DNA of 64,000 nucleotides from Amphirosellinia nigrospora (GCA_004123355.1 SCHM01000002.1:2294001-2358000), one strand, 5' to 3'; shown: positions 1-14,400, counted from the stretch's first letter. The notes: generated by a model from the sequence alone, not told the origin. Numbers and translations are program-made.

Positions 1-243
1 TCGTTCGACAGACCTCTCGATTTTGGTGAGGAAATTATAATCGTGGTCAATACCGGCATCAGTCTTGAGCTTGTCTAGCGTAATAAAAACGGTAGGGTCG
101 CGTTCGCCGTTGCATGAGGACCAATTCTTATGTTTCTTGACACACGAGAGCGAGCAGGTCCGCGCTGCACACCGGGGGCATTTGTACTTTGGTTCTTGAA
201 TGCGACAGATAGTACAGAGGGAAGTTAGCAATGGATCCGCCAT
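1..243 (-). CDS. BCD1: BCD1-like box C/D snoRNA assembly protein (5' end only)
   Basis: This is the N-terminal 81 codons of a protein that runs off the left edge. It opens MADPLLTSLCTICR and carries a zf-HIT finger: CTIC, then CPRC, then a CSLSC pair and a final H-x6-C (HKNWSSC), about residues 10-44. After the finger comes a segment with DHDYNFLTKIER, which I know from the Bcd1/ZNHIT6 branch of the HIT-finger family rather than from Hit1 or Vps71. Bcd1 acts in the nucleus in early assembly of box C/D snoRNPs. The start is the ATG at 243-241, since the finger begins only nine residues later. The assignment to Bcd1 rests on the finger plus the post-finger motif; the rest of the protein is outside the window. 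Confidence 0.8.
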   Translation of the reverse strand, partial: MADPLLTSLCTICRIQEPKYKCPRCAARTCSLSCVKKHKNWSSCNGERDPTVFITLDKLKTDAGIDHDYNFLTKIERSVER

Positions 244-855
244 AGTTGGTGCGAGTGCGACGTGTCGCAGGAGAGGATAGAGATTTCCGGTTGGGCTAGC
301 GACGACGGATTGGTCTTTCCACGTATTTAACAAGTTGAAAAGCCCTTCCTCGACTATCAAGATACAAGGATATAACAGAAGAGGGCAAGGGGAAAACCCT
401 GCGGAGTTCCGATTGAGTGTTGAGATTCACAATTGGAGAAGGTCTGCTTAATGATACTCCATACAATATTCTGCTTGCCCTTCGATTCCGTGCATGTATT
501 GATGATCCTAGACCTATTGGCGTAGCTGAAACTATTCTACCATTTGAAATTCTTGATGATTTGATGCGAGGTTCGACATCATTTTCAGGAGACTAACTTC
601 TTATCTAAGGTTACTTATCTTATCGATTAAGCTCGAGAGTGGGCTTATCAACTTAAAGTACCTAGGTACCTAACGTAAACTTCAGACACTGGTAGAATCA
701 TTATAATCTTCCAATTCATAGAACTTCATCCTTGCTAACAATAGCTTGCAAAGTAACGTATTTGCAACCAACTATCCATCTACAATCAGAAATATTTTTG
801 CTACATTGAAACTAAAGAGGAAGCTATCCGCACGTAGGCAGGCACGTAGTCAGAA

Positions 856-3414
856 CTACCTGACAACACACGATCGCTTCCCCTCGACCTTGTTCAGTCT
901 ATCCATCTCCTGGTCTAGTTTAGCTGCCCTGTCTTGTCCAAACACACGGTTGAGTATCAAGGACGCGCTCATGCCCCCGATTTCGGGCTTAGAAAGACAA
1001 TCCCGGCGTGCACCCGCCTCGATTAGAGCCATACAAGCCTCATACCAAGCCTTGTTTAGGCTCTGATAGATAGAACTGGCGCTGGCGCCACTCTGCGTAG
1101 AAGTCCCGTGTATTGATAAAAGAAAGAGTGCCCATACCGAGCTTCCTCCGCTCAGAGGCACGGGCTCGTTTGGGTCTGCGCCATTTTTGAGCAATAGTTT
1201 GATCATGTCGACGTCGACGGTCGGATCGCCTCGAACGGAATAGTAAGGCATGGAAATTGGTGTATATCTGTGTAGGCGGAGGGTGTATTCTAACAGCGGC
1301 CTCCCCCATTTCTGCATCATGCTTGGATCTGCCTCCACTTTAGCACGGACATACTTGACGAGACGTGCTTGGGCCGCTAAGGCAAGGAAGTTGCACTGTC
1401 CGCCTTCATAGCATTCATCAAAGCCGTGTGTTGTCGGCCCTTCTAGTGCGTGTGTCCAGTGATTATTGATGCCGCGGGCATGGTAGCTATTAACTTCGTC
1501 CAATTCGTCGAGCAGCGAGACGATACGCGCCTCATCTAGCTTACCCCTTTTCTCAGCTTCGTGAGCATAGTACAAGAGTTCATCTGTAAGCCCTATCATT
1601 TTTCACGGAATTGCGATGGTGACGAGAAAGGTCTGTGCCATTTCTTCACGATGTAGCTTCGGAATCCTTTTGATGATCCGCTCGAAATACTCGTATAAAT
1701 CATCCGGAAACTCGTTGACAATCTTTCGCAAGGTAACAACCTTTTCGTTTTTGTCAACTTCTTTGATAATATCGGTAGTGACGAGGGACACCCAGAGCCA
1801 AACTCCAACCGCCCGTGCAGATATCTCGTTCACAATATCTTGACATGTGGGGTCAGATGCAGCTAAGTTACGCCAGTTCGTACTAGCTTGAAGTTGTGTA
1901 TCAATAAACCGCTCCATGTCTTCCTTAGTATAGCGGGCGATGTCGAATCTGTGGTTACCTTTCGGCAGGAAGCTTTCGTATTGGCGGCCAGGCCGGCTTG
2001 ATGCGCATATTTTGATATGCCTAGAGATCGAGATCTCCCGAAGCAGTTGGATAATGTCCTTCTCATCCCCATCATACTCATCAAGGCCGTCTATAAAGAA
2101 GCAAAATTTAGTATCTAGACTGGTTTGTTGCGCGAGTCGCTTGAAGACGTTGGTTAAATCCTGCATCTCCCAAACTTCATGGTCCAGACGGTCTTGGCAA
2201 ACAGAAGGGATGAGATCCGGTGCTGATTTAAGAATCTGATATAGCAAAGACTGGAAGAGGCCGATGCCGCTCTTTTGCTTCTCTGTCCTTGATTCCAAAA
2301 GTAGTAGCTTGCTCGTAAAGCTTTGCTTTAGCTGCCCACTTCTCTAAGCTCTGAATCGTGCGCTGGTTTTCGTAGATAAATTTCATGAGTGTCGATTTGC
2401 CACTTCCGGCCTACATAACATTGATTGATCAGCCATGCAATTTGTAAGGGTAAAAGCAAGCAGCATACTCTACCAGTAATATAAAAGAAACCGTCCTCCT
2501 TCTTCTGGCTCTCTAGCCACGACACGAAGGCTGTTTTTTCATGGTCGTATACCCATTCATTAGATCGTTGGCCTGCATCTCGTATCTGAAGCGAGCGACG
2601 GCGTATTTCCTGAAAGTACAGACTCTTGAGCACTCTTATCTGCAGTGTACAAGTAGATTGCTCTCTTTCCAATATGTTCAGTTTTGTTTTTAGCTAGTAA
2701 GCTCTGCTGCTTGGGTCATAGCCCGCATTGCACTTTTCAGCTGAGTCTGTTTTACTAAGCTCAAGATTTCATTCCGAATGAGATCTAGCTTCGCGCCTTC
2801 CTGAATTTGCATCTCTTTCTGTGAGACTTCGATTTCCCCTAGCTTAACCATGATTGACGAGTTTCGTTCCCTATGGCGAGAGGGAAAATCTTCATTAGCC
2901 CAACGCTGAGTTGACACAAAAGTCTACAGCCCTCGTCGGACAACTCAAAAAGCTGAAAAGCCCATGCGCTTACTTTTGCAGGATATTTTCAATGTTTCTC
3001 CGAATTCGTTCATCCAGGATGTCTAAACGAGAACGTAGGGCGTGTATTTCGTCGTGCTTCAAGAAGCTTTGGACGACAACTCGCGCGCTCTCCAATGTCT
3101 TAGACGGGCTCCGTCTCGTCTCTTGAGCGCACTGATTGCCTTTCGTAGCTCGCCAGCCAGTTTCTTGCATTCTACAACCATCATCAGAATACTCGTTTCA
3201 TCAGGCGAAAGCCTCCCCGGGATAACTGCTGCTCCTTGACAAGAGTGTTTGACTGTTGGATGTCATCTATAATCATGTCGAGCTCGCGTACTTCTGCGGT
3301 TGTGCCGTGTAAAGAGTCACGCACATCCTTCGTTGCGGACGCGACCTTGAGGCCAAAGTCAACGAAGGCTATGATGCCAGATATCAGGCCAATTATCGTT
3401 ATAGGGTCCGCCAT
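856..3414 (-). pseudogene. Fungal NACHT/STAND (NLR-like) gene, broken and internally deleted
   Basis: Read right to left, the gene begins MADPITIIGLISGIIAFVDF, the N-terminal domain common in fungal STAND proteins. A helical linker follows (about 3170-2690), then YITG, a 63-nt GT-AG intron (2473-2411) and the Walker A motif AGSGKST. Walker B is FFIDGLDEYDG and a sensor-like CASSRPG follows (2298-1603). Frame breaks lie near 3210, 3100, 2315 and 2285, each fixable by one added base. In contrast, the stop TGA at 1605-1603 is in frame with the downstream piece (1599-856), which resembles the family's C-terminal region, including one ankyrin-like stretch (LLKNGADPNEP). From memory of the family, roughly a hundred residues that normally lie between these parts are missing. 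Such proteins act in non-self recognition and regulated cell death. The inactive call rests on the stop and deletion, not on the small frame breaks. Confidence 0.75.
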
Positions 3415-3424
3415 GGGAGTTTAT

Positions 3425-5782
3425 TTAGCTGCAAAGTTTACTACTACGTATGGTTCTAGGTTGGGCAGGAAGGATAATATTAATTTGGCCTGTCAAAGAC
3501 AAACTGCCTTTAATATTGCCATGTGATTGGTTCGCTACCTTGATGACAGGACTTATGCGCTGCGCCCCTCTCCCCTTCCCCAAAGCATTGGGGGCGGGCT
3601 CAGCCTTTGGGTAATCGACTTGACCTCTCTTTGACCAAAACCGAAAGCCCCTTAGCCAAAAGCCCATATGCTTCGGTGCCAAAAGTCGCAGTACCATCGA
3701 TCGTCCAAATACTTGTTTCCTCCGCTATTCCCCCATAGTGGATTGATACTGGCCCTATCGTTCTTGTAGAATGAATACTCTGCCACAATGGCCAGGTGCG
3801 TTTATTCCAGCAGCCAGTACGATGATTCACACTCGAACTGACTAGACAGCTCTCGAAACGTAGAGGATAATGTGGAGGCACAGCTCTCGCTCCTTGACCT
3901 AGAGAGCGAGACGCCTCTATGGCAACATGATAACGCGTGGATTCGGCTGACAGCACAATTTATCCGTTGGATATGGCTCAACCTCTTTCATGTCATCTTC
4001 AGCTCTCTTCTACTCGTGTTCACCTTATTACTGTCCATATCGACCCGCAGAGGTGACTTCTCACCAGGCATCATTATTGCTGAGGCGTACACGATTTTAG
4101 GTTGGGCTATATATTCAATCACAGGTCGCTCGTGAAGACAGAGCGTAGGCTTAGTTATCAGGGTTGTCCAGGAAGGCAAGGTAGCAAAGTACCTGAGGGG
4201 GAAGACGGTGCCTTTTTTCCACCTTGATTCTCAACCAAGCTGGTCCCAATGTCCGCGCCTTACCTAGTGGTATTCCTCTGTCTTGGGTATCCAGTAGCTA
4301 CCTGAATAACTATATCCTCATCGAGCACCTGGGTAGGGTTTGCGAATATAGCTAAGATAAGAAGCGGCAGGTACCCGTCGGACCCCTTTTACTGTATATA
4401 GGACATGCTCAAGAGCCGAGCGCCCAGCCTTCTCCTCGATGCGTTTGTGGCTGGTAGATTTGCGCCCGGCAGCTTTAAGAACGGATTGATATGGCTGGCG
4501 ATGCAGCTGAATGCCCAGACAATTTGGGAGATGAGCGTAACACTGTGGATATTAGGCGCAAGCGACATGACGGATATGCTACGCACGACGCATCCGTATA
4601 CATTTGCCAACAGCGAGAAGCATGGTCATCTCGCGCGCGTAAAGTTACCAGGATCGCACAGGACGTGGATTAGCAGTCAAAAGTAGGCGCCTTCGGAACA
4701 GTTCACCGCAAGGTTTGAGTAGCGCATTTTGGCACATATTTTGTGTTGAGCGTTGAATGTTGTTGAAAAACCTATCATGGCGAGAGGTTCTCTGTGATAT
4801 CTCCTTACGGTCCAGGTTGCCTCGGTATTCCTACTTGGGCAGCCCCGGATGTAAGCCGCAGAGCTGGATCTATGTAGCCAAATCAATACATATTATTGTT
4901 GCATTATTTCATAATTTAGTCAAGTTATTTAGGTATTGATTGACATTCATATAACTTGCCCTACATACACAGTAGGTAAGTAGATACCGCCCAGAGGGGC
5001 TGGTGAGCTTTAATGACGGAGTTGAGCCTCCCCTGCCAGGGTGGAACACTGGGGACACTGGACTGCGGTATTAAATAATTCGAGTTGCCGGAAGAAGCCG
5101 AACCTAGAAGGATCTTGGAATTGACGCGTAAAAAGGCTTCCTGAGCTGCCGCTGCAAAGGGTGGCGTTGCGACATCGCAAACATCGTCAAGATATTAAGG
5201 CCTGCCATTTGCTTCAACTAGACGAATAAGTTTGTACTGCGAGCTTACGCAATCCCCTCTGTAGCACCGACAGTCCATTCTCGATCTCGATAGCATCTAA
5301 AAGCCCTCGGATCAGCCTCGGATATCACAACCTCCACCTTGGGCAGATACTATGTACCGCCGAGATGAATCGGAGGCTTGGCAGTACTTGGAGATACCTC
5401 CCGAACCTTAGACACCCATCGAATGGTGGGGTTGGAACTTGTCCGATCTCGTCTGCCTTTCTTCTTCCCGTCCCACTACGTCGCACTAGGGCGATCGAAC
5501 ATGCTCGCGGCTGTTGCACGACATGCGCACGTTGCAAGGCGTGTGGTGGATAAGACAGATCCCTAGTCGATGGCGTCAACACTTGAGATGCCATTGCCGC
5601 CTTAATCCGTCCGCGTCTTACCGATCTCTAGTATCCAGGTACATGCAAGTATATGTTATCTAGAGAGGGATGAGAGCCGCCGATGAGAAACTATATTACG
5701 CAGTGGCTCTATCTAATCATGTTTATGGAGCAAGATCGAGTTGCCGCTGACAAAACCGAATGTTATCTTTATCCCGAGAAGC
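3425..5782. other. Region with only weak gene candidates
   Basis: I find no recognisable protein here. Two plus-strand open frames look mildly coding. 3872-4135 holds 87 codons with a strong hydrophobic segment (WLNLFHVIFSSLLLVFTLLL). 4405-4686 holds 93 codons with sensible codon use and no family I recognise. They could be exons of one small membrane protein, but I found no convincing splice pair joining them, so they are not called as a gene. The rest looks like non-coding DNA with long open frames on both strands. Confidence 0.3.
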
Positions 5783-5790
5783 TATATAAA
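5783..5790 (+). promoter_or_regulatory. TATA box candidate for the GT8 gene
   Basis: The sequence tatataaa lies about 150 bp before the GT8 start codon and is followed by a pyrimidine-rich stretch (cctctttttct). This matches a fungal core promoter followed by a short 5' leader. Position and motif are the only evidence. Confidence 0.4.
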
Positions 5791-5935
5791 ATCGGTTGTT
5801 CCTCTTTTTCTATAGGAAAACCTGGATAGGGTTTAGAAGAGGCGACACAAGATTATCTGAATTCTTCAATTTAAGAAAACAAAAATTCAATTCGGCTTTC
5901 CTGAACCCCTCTCCCACCCCTGACCCTCCGTCATC

Positions 5936-7127
5936 ATGACGGCGACCGGCTCGGAGCAGTACGACCCCACCAAGATATGGACGACACTGCTCACCAACCG
6001 CGCATACTTCGGCGGCCTGCTGGTACTCGACCACTCTCTGCGCAAGTCGCGCAGCCGGTACCAGCTCAAGGTTATGGTCACGCGCGATGTCGAGCGCGAT
6101 GAGGAATACATGCGCGCCTTCGTCGCCGCCGGCATCCCCACCATCGTCGTCGACAAGATCGAGCCCGCGCCCCGCGACGGCAAGGTGAACCGCGGCACCT
6201 GGGAGAAGCTGGCGCCGTGGTCGTTTACCGAGTACGAGGTAGGTTGCTTGCTTACTTGCTGGGAGTGATTTCCGTCGAGGGGGCGCATTTGTTCAGAACT
6301 CAACACGGTGGAGAATTCGACAATGCGCGCCGGTCCAAATCCACACTATCTATCTGAAAGCCCACCCGCCATTATCCCGCTCAGAATACTGATGGCGCAT
6401 TGCGCATTCGTCGTGTGTAGCGCGTGGTACTCCTCGATAGCGACCAGATCATCCTTCAGAACATCGATTATATGATGGAGTGCGAGATTCCCGATGGTTG
6501 GATAGCCAGCACCCACGCGTGCACCTGCAACCCGCGCAAGCTCCCGCATTACAGCAAGGATTGGTACGCCACCTACACCCCCTTTCTTCCATGCACAGTA
6601 AGCGGAAAACTAACACCGCGCATAACAGGATACCCGAGAACTGCGCCTTCACCGCAGCAAACCAAGAGACAGGTGAGCCAGCGGCCATCACAGAGTCGAG
6701 TCCCAACAACCACCATCTCCTCAACAGCGGCACGGTCGTGGTACGGCCGTCGAAGGAGCAGTACGACGCCCTGATCGACGCCATGAACACGCACCCGGAC
6801 GTGCCCAACATGATCTTCTTCGACCAGGACCTCCTGGGCATCATCTACCGGGGCAAGTGGAAGCCGCTGCCGTACGTCTACAACGCGCTGAAGCCGATGC
6901 GCGACTGCCACGCGGGCCTGTGGCGGGACGAGGACGTCAGGGTGCTGCACTACATCCTGAACAAGCCGTGGAAGAGCCGGACGTACAACGACGACCGTAT
7001 CGAGAGCACGCACAAGCTCTGGTGGGACGAGTATTTCGAGGTCGAGAAGGAGTGGTTGAGCAGCCCCGATGCGGAGAAGAAGGCGCTGTGGGAGAGCGTC
7101 GTCGTACCCATTGTTGCGCAGGAATGA
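5936..7127 (+). CDS. Glycosyltransferase family 8 (glycogenin-like) protein
   Basis: Three exons, 5936-6238, 6421-6563 and 6629-7127, give a clean 314-residue protein with no frame break. Both introns have GT-AG ends; the first (182 nt) is longer than most in the window. The N-terminal part (KIWTTLLTNRAYFGGLLVLDHSLR) is the usual nucleotide-sugar-binding start of GT8. The catalytic D-x-D is in VVLLDSDQ just after intron 1, followed by HACTCNPRKLPHY and later LNSGTVVVRPS, FFDQDLL and YNALKP. GT8 enzymes are retaining transferases that use a nucleotide sugar and a divalent metal; members include glycogenin and galactinol synthase. No signal peptide is visible, so a cytosolic enzyme is likely. 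Substrate cannot be told from sequence. The start ATG has a good context (tcatcATGac) and sits just before the conserved domain. Confidence 0.9.
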
Positions 7128-7439
7128 TTTGTTTTTCGTCCTCGCGGCTCTCCGATTCGGATTTGGGAAACACGTGGAAGCTATCTACTTAATCTAGTGT
7201 CATCATTGGATAAGTCTCTAGGCGGAATATGTGTGGGGGATATATGTAAAGCAAGCGGCGGCGCATTCGATAGCATACTAGTAATTTGACTACGTCTACA
7301 GGATAGTTGAAGTAGAAACCGATCTTCAATCTGACATTGTTAAGAGGCAACTCTTGGACCATAAACCACCAATTTTTCACTTTGCCGAGATGGTAACGCA
7401 CTTTCTTAGACATTATATTCACTCTATCCATTTACCTTT

Positions 7440-8587
<1,148 letters not shown>

Positions 8588-9308
8588 TGTCTTGCCATGA
8601 AGAGAGCCGTTATATAGATGATTGCCAACCCGTGATGCTGAGTTGGAATGAGCATGGCCGCTCCGGAGCGGAGACCTTCCCACTGTGCGCTGAGAGAATC
8701 CGTCTACGAGAGTTTAGGTGTGTCCATACAGTTTTAATACAGTCTTTGTACTGTCCTCCAAGAATACGTCCTTAGCCTCAATCAAGAGCAGCAGCTTACG
8801 TCCTCCTGAGGGACCTACTCGTTCCGATGTGTAGAGAAATATCTACGAGTATTTCGAGCTAGTATAACAAAAGAATCATAGAAATTGCATGCGAGTAAGT
8901 AGGTGAGACACGTTATAGCAGCAAGGTGTATGGTAAGACCGTGGCTTGATGTTAGATTAGTCCCTATCTGAGACATCCGAGACAGTCACCTGTTCATATC
9001 ACCGCCAATCACATAGTTGAGAAGAAGGCGTGGTGTTGTACATAGCGAGCTATGGTACTAACTACTACTCGGGACCTCGTCTCCGAGTTCGCAGACAAAC
9101 CATCCAGACTCATCAGCATTTCCCATCGCGATCCATAACAAATAGAAAACACGTCCATGACGAGTCAAACAGCCCACAGGCTCAATTTCCATGCGTCATT
9201 GTCCTTGATTTCGTGAAACATCCATCATTGACCTCCCAGACTTGATTGTACAACACCTAACATCCGTCGCCGTTGTTACGCTAGTCAGGTAAGGCGAGAC
9301 CCGTACTC
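8588..9308. other. Intergenic, no feature seen
   Basis: This is the upstream region of the PLPBP gene and the downstream region of the 9309-10437 gene. I see no conserved protein, RNA gene or repeat in it. Confidence 0.5.
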
Positions 9309-10437
9309 TCAGATCTTCAGGTTCGTACGTCCCGCTCCAGCCGTCTTCTCGCGCGCTTTGGCGCCAGTGATGTTAGCCAAGGTCTCTAGAGCAATACGGA
9401 GGCTCTTTCTGTGCTCGTTGAGGATGGACCGCTGGCCTTCGATGAGCTGCTGCTGCTGGTACATGAGGTCGATGGTGGAGTCCAGCTTCTCCTTCATCTC
9501 GACGCAGTCGCAGTCGCAATTGCAGCCGCCGGGGTCTTTCGGGTTCAAAACGCTTCCCAGGCCGGGGGCCGAGTTCCACAGATATGCAAGGGCAACTCGA
9601 CCGTGCTGAACGGATTCTGGGCCCGGCGCGTCGCGGGCGAGACTTTGGCTGGGGCCGTAGTCAACATGCCCGGCGAATCGGTATGCACACGTGGGCACAG
9701 TGTGTAGATGTTCTTCCGTCCGGTGAAGGAACAGTACATGACGCCAGTCATGACACTTCCAGTCTTCGACGTGGTCAGGTCTGTGGTGCAAGTGCTTGCG
9801 CGAACCGTTGGTGTTGCGACGCTTGTTGTGCTCATGGACACAGTAGTCATCAACGTCTCCGACGAGATCTCAGTAAAGACACTAGTGAAAGTGACAACGA
9901 TAGTGTGCACGATAGTAACCTGGTCAGGCTGCTCCGGGCGCGCGGCGGTCAGAGTAGGAGTCTGCATCATCATAACTTCATGAACGGTAGGTTAGCTGTC
10001 GGTCTACGCGACTTTTATTTAGAAAGGGAAATAAAGTACCTTCGCGGTCATGGATGTACGGTTCGCCCTGCGATATGTTCTGCGTGGACCAAATGAACGG
10101 ACCAAAGTGTGGGACAGAGGTGGTCGTCGCAGTAGTATGAGTGGCGACATGGTTATGCTCGAAGGTATCTTGTTCCAGCCAACCAAGCCTCCTGTGATAT
10201 CAGTGTAAGAGGAGATCTCAAGCGTAACGATCAATGCTACTAACCACGACGACACCAATGGAGATAGAATGATCAAGAGAATCAGGAAGCCGGCACAGCG
10301 AAACACAGGAGGGGAGGTTCGGCCTTCAAGTCTACTCATGAGGAGTAATGTCAGCATTCCACATCATCATCTCAGAGAACTAGGCCTAGAGACTTACCCC
10401 AAAGCTTATCCTTCAAGCGATCCATCTTGAGGGCCAT
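9309..10437 (-). CDS. Uncharacterised single-pass membrane protein with Cys cluster and coiled coil
   Basis: I do not recognise the family. The likely start is the ATG at 10437 (MALKMDRLKDKLWG), with introns at 10397-10332, 10244-10192 and 10039-9962, all GT-AG. Exon 2 encodes a hydrophobic membrane segment (FLILLIILSPLVSS) after a basic stretch, so the protein is probably anchored once near its N-terminus. The middle is rich in Ser, Thr and Val. Near the end comes an unusual CNCDCDC cluster, followed at once by a predicted coiled coil (EMKEKLDSTIDLMYQQQQL and onward) and a basic tail. The frame does not join cleanly at exon 1/2, exon 3/4 and near 9560 (GGGGG run); one-base errors would explain these. 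Intron phases, codon use and continuous coding character support a real gene; function is unknown. Confidence 0.55.
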
Positions 10438-11430
10438 GATGGACTTTGGCTGGGTGTTCATCCTGGCAGTAGGCTTGGAAATAATTTTCTTCCCAACTAG
10501 AGTTGGTGAAATTATAGGGTAACGATCAGCGCGCAATATGTGCTGGTAGGTAAAGAGGAGTTTACGGGACGGAGTGTTGGTCTTAAGGAATCTAGTAGGA
10601 GTTGAGATGGTGGTAATAGCTGCGTGTTGTTTTGTGTTGGGTCCTGCGAGCCATGGCCGAGGTGTTCGCCCGGTGAACAAGGCAATGGTGTGCATGGACT
10701 GCCCATCTCGTTGCCGTTCACACAACGCGTAAAAGGAGAGTGAATATAATAATGCGTTTCATAGGGATGGAGGAATGGTTACTCGCATAGTGCGTGCGAG
10801 CGAGCGTACAACTCGCACATAATGAGTGCAAAGCCTCAGCTACAAGGTCGCCCGGGCGATGGATGGCTCGAAGCAACACATGAAATACCTATAGTCGACT
10901 AGTTAGCCCGAATATAGGAAAGTTTATACAATAAATAAGCGCAGGAGCTAGGGCATTTAAGTAATTTAGGAAAGAGAGGCCAAAGGTCTAATATATTCAT
11001 CAAGTTTTCAAGTCAAGGACCTGGCCTAAACAGACTTGGGCAACTGGTGATATTTGCTTGCTTCTTCAGCAGCCAGCAGGTACGTTATTTATAAACTTTA
11101 AACCTACCTACCTAAAAGACTAAGTCCTAAATAGATAAAATCAGGTTGACAAGACGATTATGACATAGATTGCAACCCCGTTGTTTAGACTTTTCTAGTA
11201 GGGCTAGGCAAGATCTCCCTGGTTTATTCCTTGCTGTTCGGTGAAGTATGAGGGGAATTTGAATGAAACCAACCTTTAGTTATTGATATTGCATAAAGAA
11301 TCATATATGCGACCAAAAATCATTCTGACACATAATCCCATTCAATGTCATTTACTTCACGGGCTCCAAAATGTGGGCGTGTTACTTCATTTGTATGCTG
11401 GCTTCCTATGTTCAAATTGCCGTCGGTCAT
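10438..11430. other. Intergenic, no feature seen
   Basis: The stretch separates the start of the membrane-protein gene from the stop of AP-2 alpha. It is moderately AT-rich after about 10900 and carries small tacctacct motifs, but I see no coding or RNA feature. Confidence 0.5.
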
Positions 11431-14400
11431 CTATGTCACTAACACATTACTAAAAGCATCTGTAATCTCCCGACGCGTAGGTCCTTCTTGTACAATAGGC
11501 ACTTTTGAGACTCCCGCAGATATCCTTTGCTCCATCAATTTGAGCAATACAGCAGGCACGCTCTCATCCGTAGCCCTAATAGTAAGCCGGACCATCTGTA
11601 ACGTGTTAGCTGTTATAGTTAAGGTATGTTTCATGTTGGGGCCTACCTGGGACGCGTAGTTCGGCTCTAACCTCAGCAAACAGCCGAACTTACCACCCTC
11701 AGATGTGTGCAAAACGCTCGCACCAACAAAATTCTTTGTATTTGGATCGACTCCTCCCAGAATTCCCCACCTGAAACCCTGAAGAACCTTACGAACAAAT
11801 GTTTCGTGAATCTCCCGGGTCGCCTCCCTCCCGCTAGCAAGGCCGATGATTGCCTGAGCTTCGCGAGGTTCGCCGCCAATTTGCTTCCACCTCTTGAAGA
11901 AATCGTCCGCCGACAAGTCAGCTGGATCCATAAATTTATGTGCCGTCAAGGGTAGCTTCAACGTCAGTGCCTGCAGAGCTCCTGCAAGGTAGCTAATTCT
12001 GACAGTTGGGCTCTTGCTGAAAACCTTCTTAGACTCGAACATGATGACCTGCCTCGCTTGTCCTCCTTGAGAGATGTTACTATCCGGCAAACCCTTGACG
12101 TCCCAGGTAAGATTGGTCTTCTCGCTATCATCCAAGTCTAACGTAGTTGTGAAGGAGCTGATGGTAGCGGGCGTCTTATTCAAGAAGTATAGAATGAGAC
12201 AAGCCATTTGGCCACGGTACTCGGATCTGACACCGACTTGGAGCTGCCCATCCTCGAAAAGAATGCCGTCGGCTTTAAGAAGCAGCTTGTTGTACCCCGG
12301 CCCAGCCGGGAGACAAATGTGCAGCACTGGCTAAATTCGGTGCCTTCAATAACTTTTCTGGCGTTGGCCCTGCATTCATATCAAGCCCGGCAAGGTCATT
12401 AGAGTGTCCGTTGGTACCGTTGGTAGTGCCATTAGCAGCTCCATCGCCGTTGGTCCCATGTTCGAACTGAAAGCCCTCTTAAGTCCTGGCTGTTTAGTCA
12501 TATTCAACTCTGAGCTGTCGACATTGGCATCTTTGCCACCCACGACCCAAGTTCGCTTATCACTTGTACCAGCATGCTTCGAATGAAGCCTAGACAGTAG
12601 TGCGGACTGTCGTTCGGGGAAAGGTGGCATCTCATCGCAAACGGTTCGCAGAAGGTCGTCCGAGGAGAGGCTTGCGAGAGTCAAGTATTCGCATGCCCGC
12701 TGCTGAAGCTCAGAGTCCAAAGTATGGGAGTAGAGCTCGAAGACGCGAAGAAGCTGTGGCTTGATTTCAGGAAAGAGGTTGACAAACTTGATGAATGAGG
12801 ACAGAATCATCGCACGTGTGCTGGGGAACAGGCGGACAGTTTTCCGGATAACGCCATGAATTGCTCAATCGGACTACAGCCTTTATCCTCTGCGATCAAG
12901 TGGCCGAACTCACCCAAAACATAAGCCCCGATCTTCACCAATGTTTCATGGCAATGGTCTTGCTTGACGTGTTGCAGAGTGTTTTTGCCGCGTATACCTG
13001 CAATTCCTCATTGTTCGTCACAATCTGGATAACGCGTTGCCAAACCTCATCACTCAAATGATCGCCTGCGACGGCCACCAGCCGCAGTGAAACATTGATA
13101 TACCACTGAATGTCGGTGGCGTATTTCTCCGTCAAAATCGCAATTTTTAACGCCATCTCCTCGCGTATAGCAAAATCTGCGTTCTGCAAATACTGGAGCA
13201 GCTCCGCCACGATTGGTCCAGAGTTGGTCGAGTCGCACATACTATATAGCAAGTCAAGACCCTTCCTGCGAACGCTAATATCTCTATCTTTGAGTGAGCC
13301 CAGAATAACTTCTTGGTGCTGTTTGATAGGGCCCAGATTTTCAGCTCGAGCAGCCAGATGTGTCATAGCTTCTAGGCCAAGATACCGAACATTCGTCTCT
13401 CGGGAAGTTATGAAGCGACCAAGTCGAGACGAAATCTGCTTCATCAAAGCATGCTCAGTGTCTAGATGAATAATAAGGTTGATCGCTTCAAATAGGACAG
13501 CATTCTGGGCGTTGTTCTCTGCACGTTCTTATTTGACTCCATTGCCAAGTTCAATATTTTTTGCAGCGACTCTCTGATCATCTCACGCACGTGGCTATCA
13601 TCTAATCTTCGAGTTAGCGGCGCTCACCAATATTTCAACGGACGACCCACCTGAAGGCGAAAAGTATTGTAGAAGACGAAGTAGTTTAACCTGGATCCAA
13701 GGACATGGAACTTTGTAGTACAAATAGTCATTTGTATAATCGCCATCAACCAGGATACGCTTCAGTCGGGCTGCCGCCTTGACATACGCGCCCTTATACT
13801 GGTCTGGGTTGTCCTGTGCGACAGCCATGACCAGAGACGTCACTGATAAGGCTACACCGAGGTCGGCATCATCCATTAACGATATTATACGTTCTGCCAT
13901 TGGGGCTGTATTATATCGGGATGTTTTCGGTATAGACGAAGGAGAGTGAGAGCAGCCTTCTTCTTGACGAAAGCCTTGGATGTGCTATGATTTCCCGTCA
14001 GTCACGGTTTTATCGGGGCGGGTAATGCAGCGACATACGGCGAGATCAAAAGCCTATGGACTTCGCCACTTAAGGCTTCTCCCATCTCCCTACCTCCCAC
14101 ATTTGCAATAGCATGTAAAGCCAGGCAATTAAACAATTCGTTGTGGTCCAAGAGATCCTTTCGTATACTATTGACAACCAAGTGGAGGAGTTCGTGTTTC
14201 TCGTGAAGGAACAATGTCATGGCCAAGTACCCTATCTGCTTCTCGGAATATTTATTGGCTGAGATGAGGTTGACCGCTTCCAGATGTCCAAAGTCGACGT
14301 TCCAGCCCAGGATATAGATGTACAAGAGCTATCACGATTAGAACAGGAGTAGGATTGTCGGAAGCAGGGCGTAGATACCTTGCAGACATACTTCTTCTTG

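Noticed and set aside
8588-8683. Upstream extension of the PLPBP frame (MGRSPLRSGHAH...)
   Set aside because: The added residues do not resemble the family, and ATG at 8587 gives the expected N-terminus.
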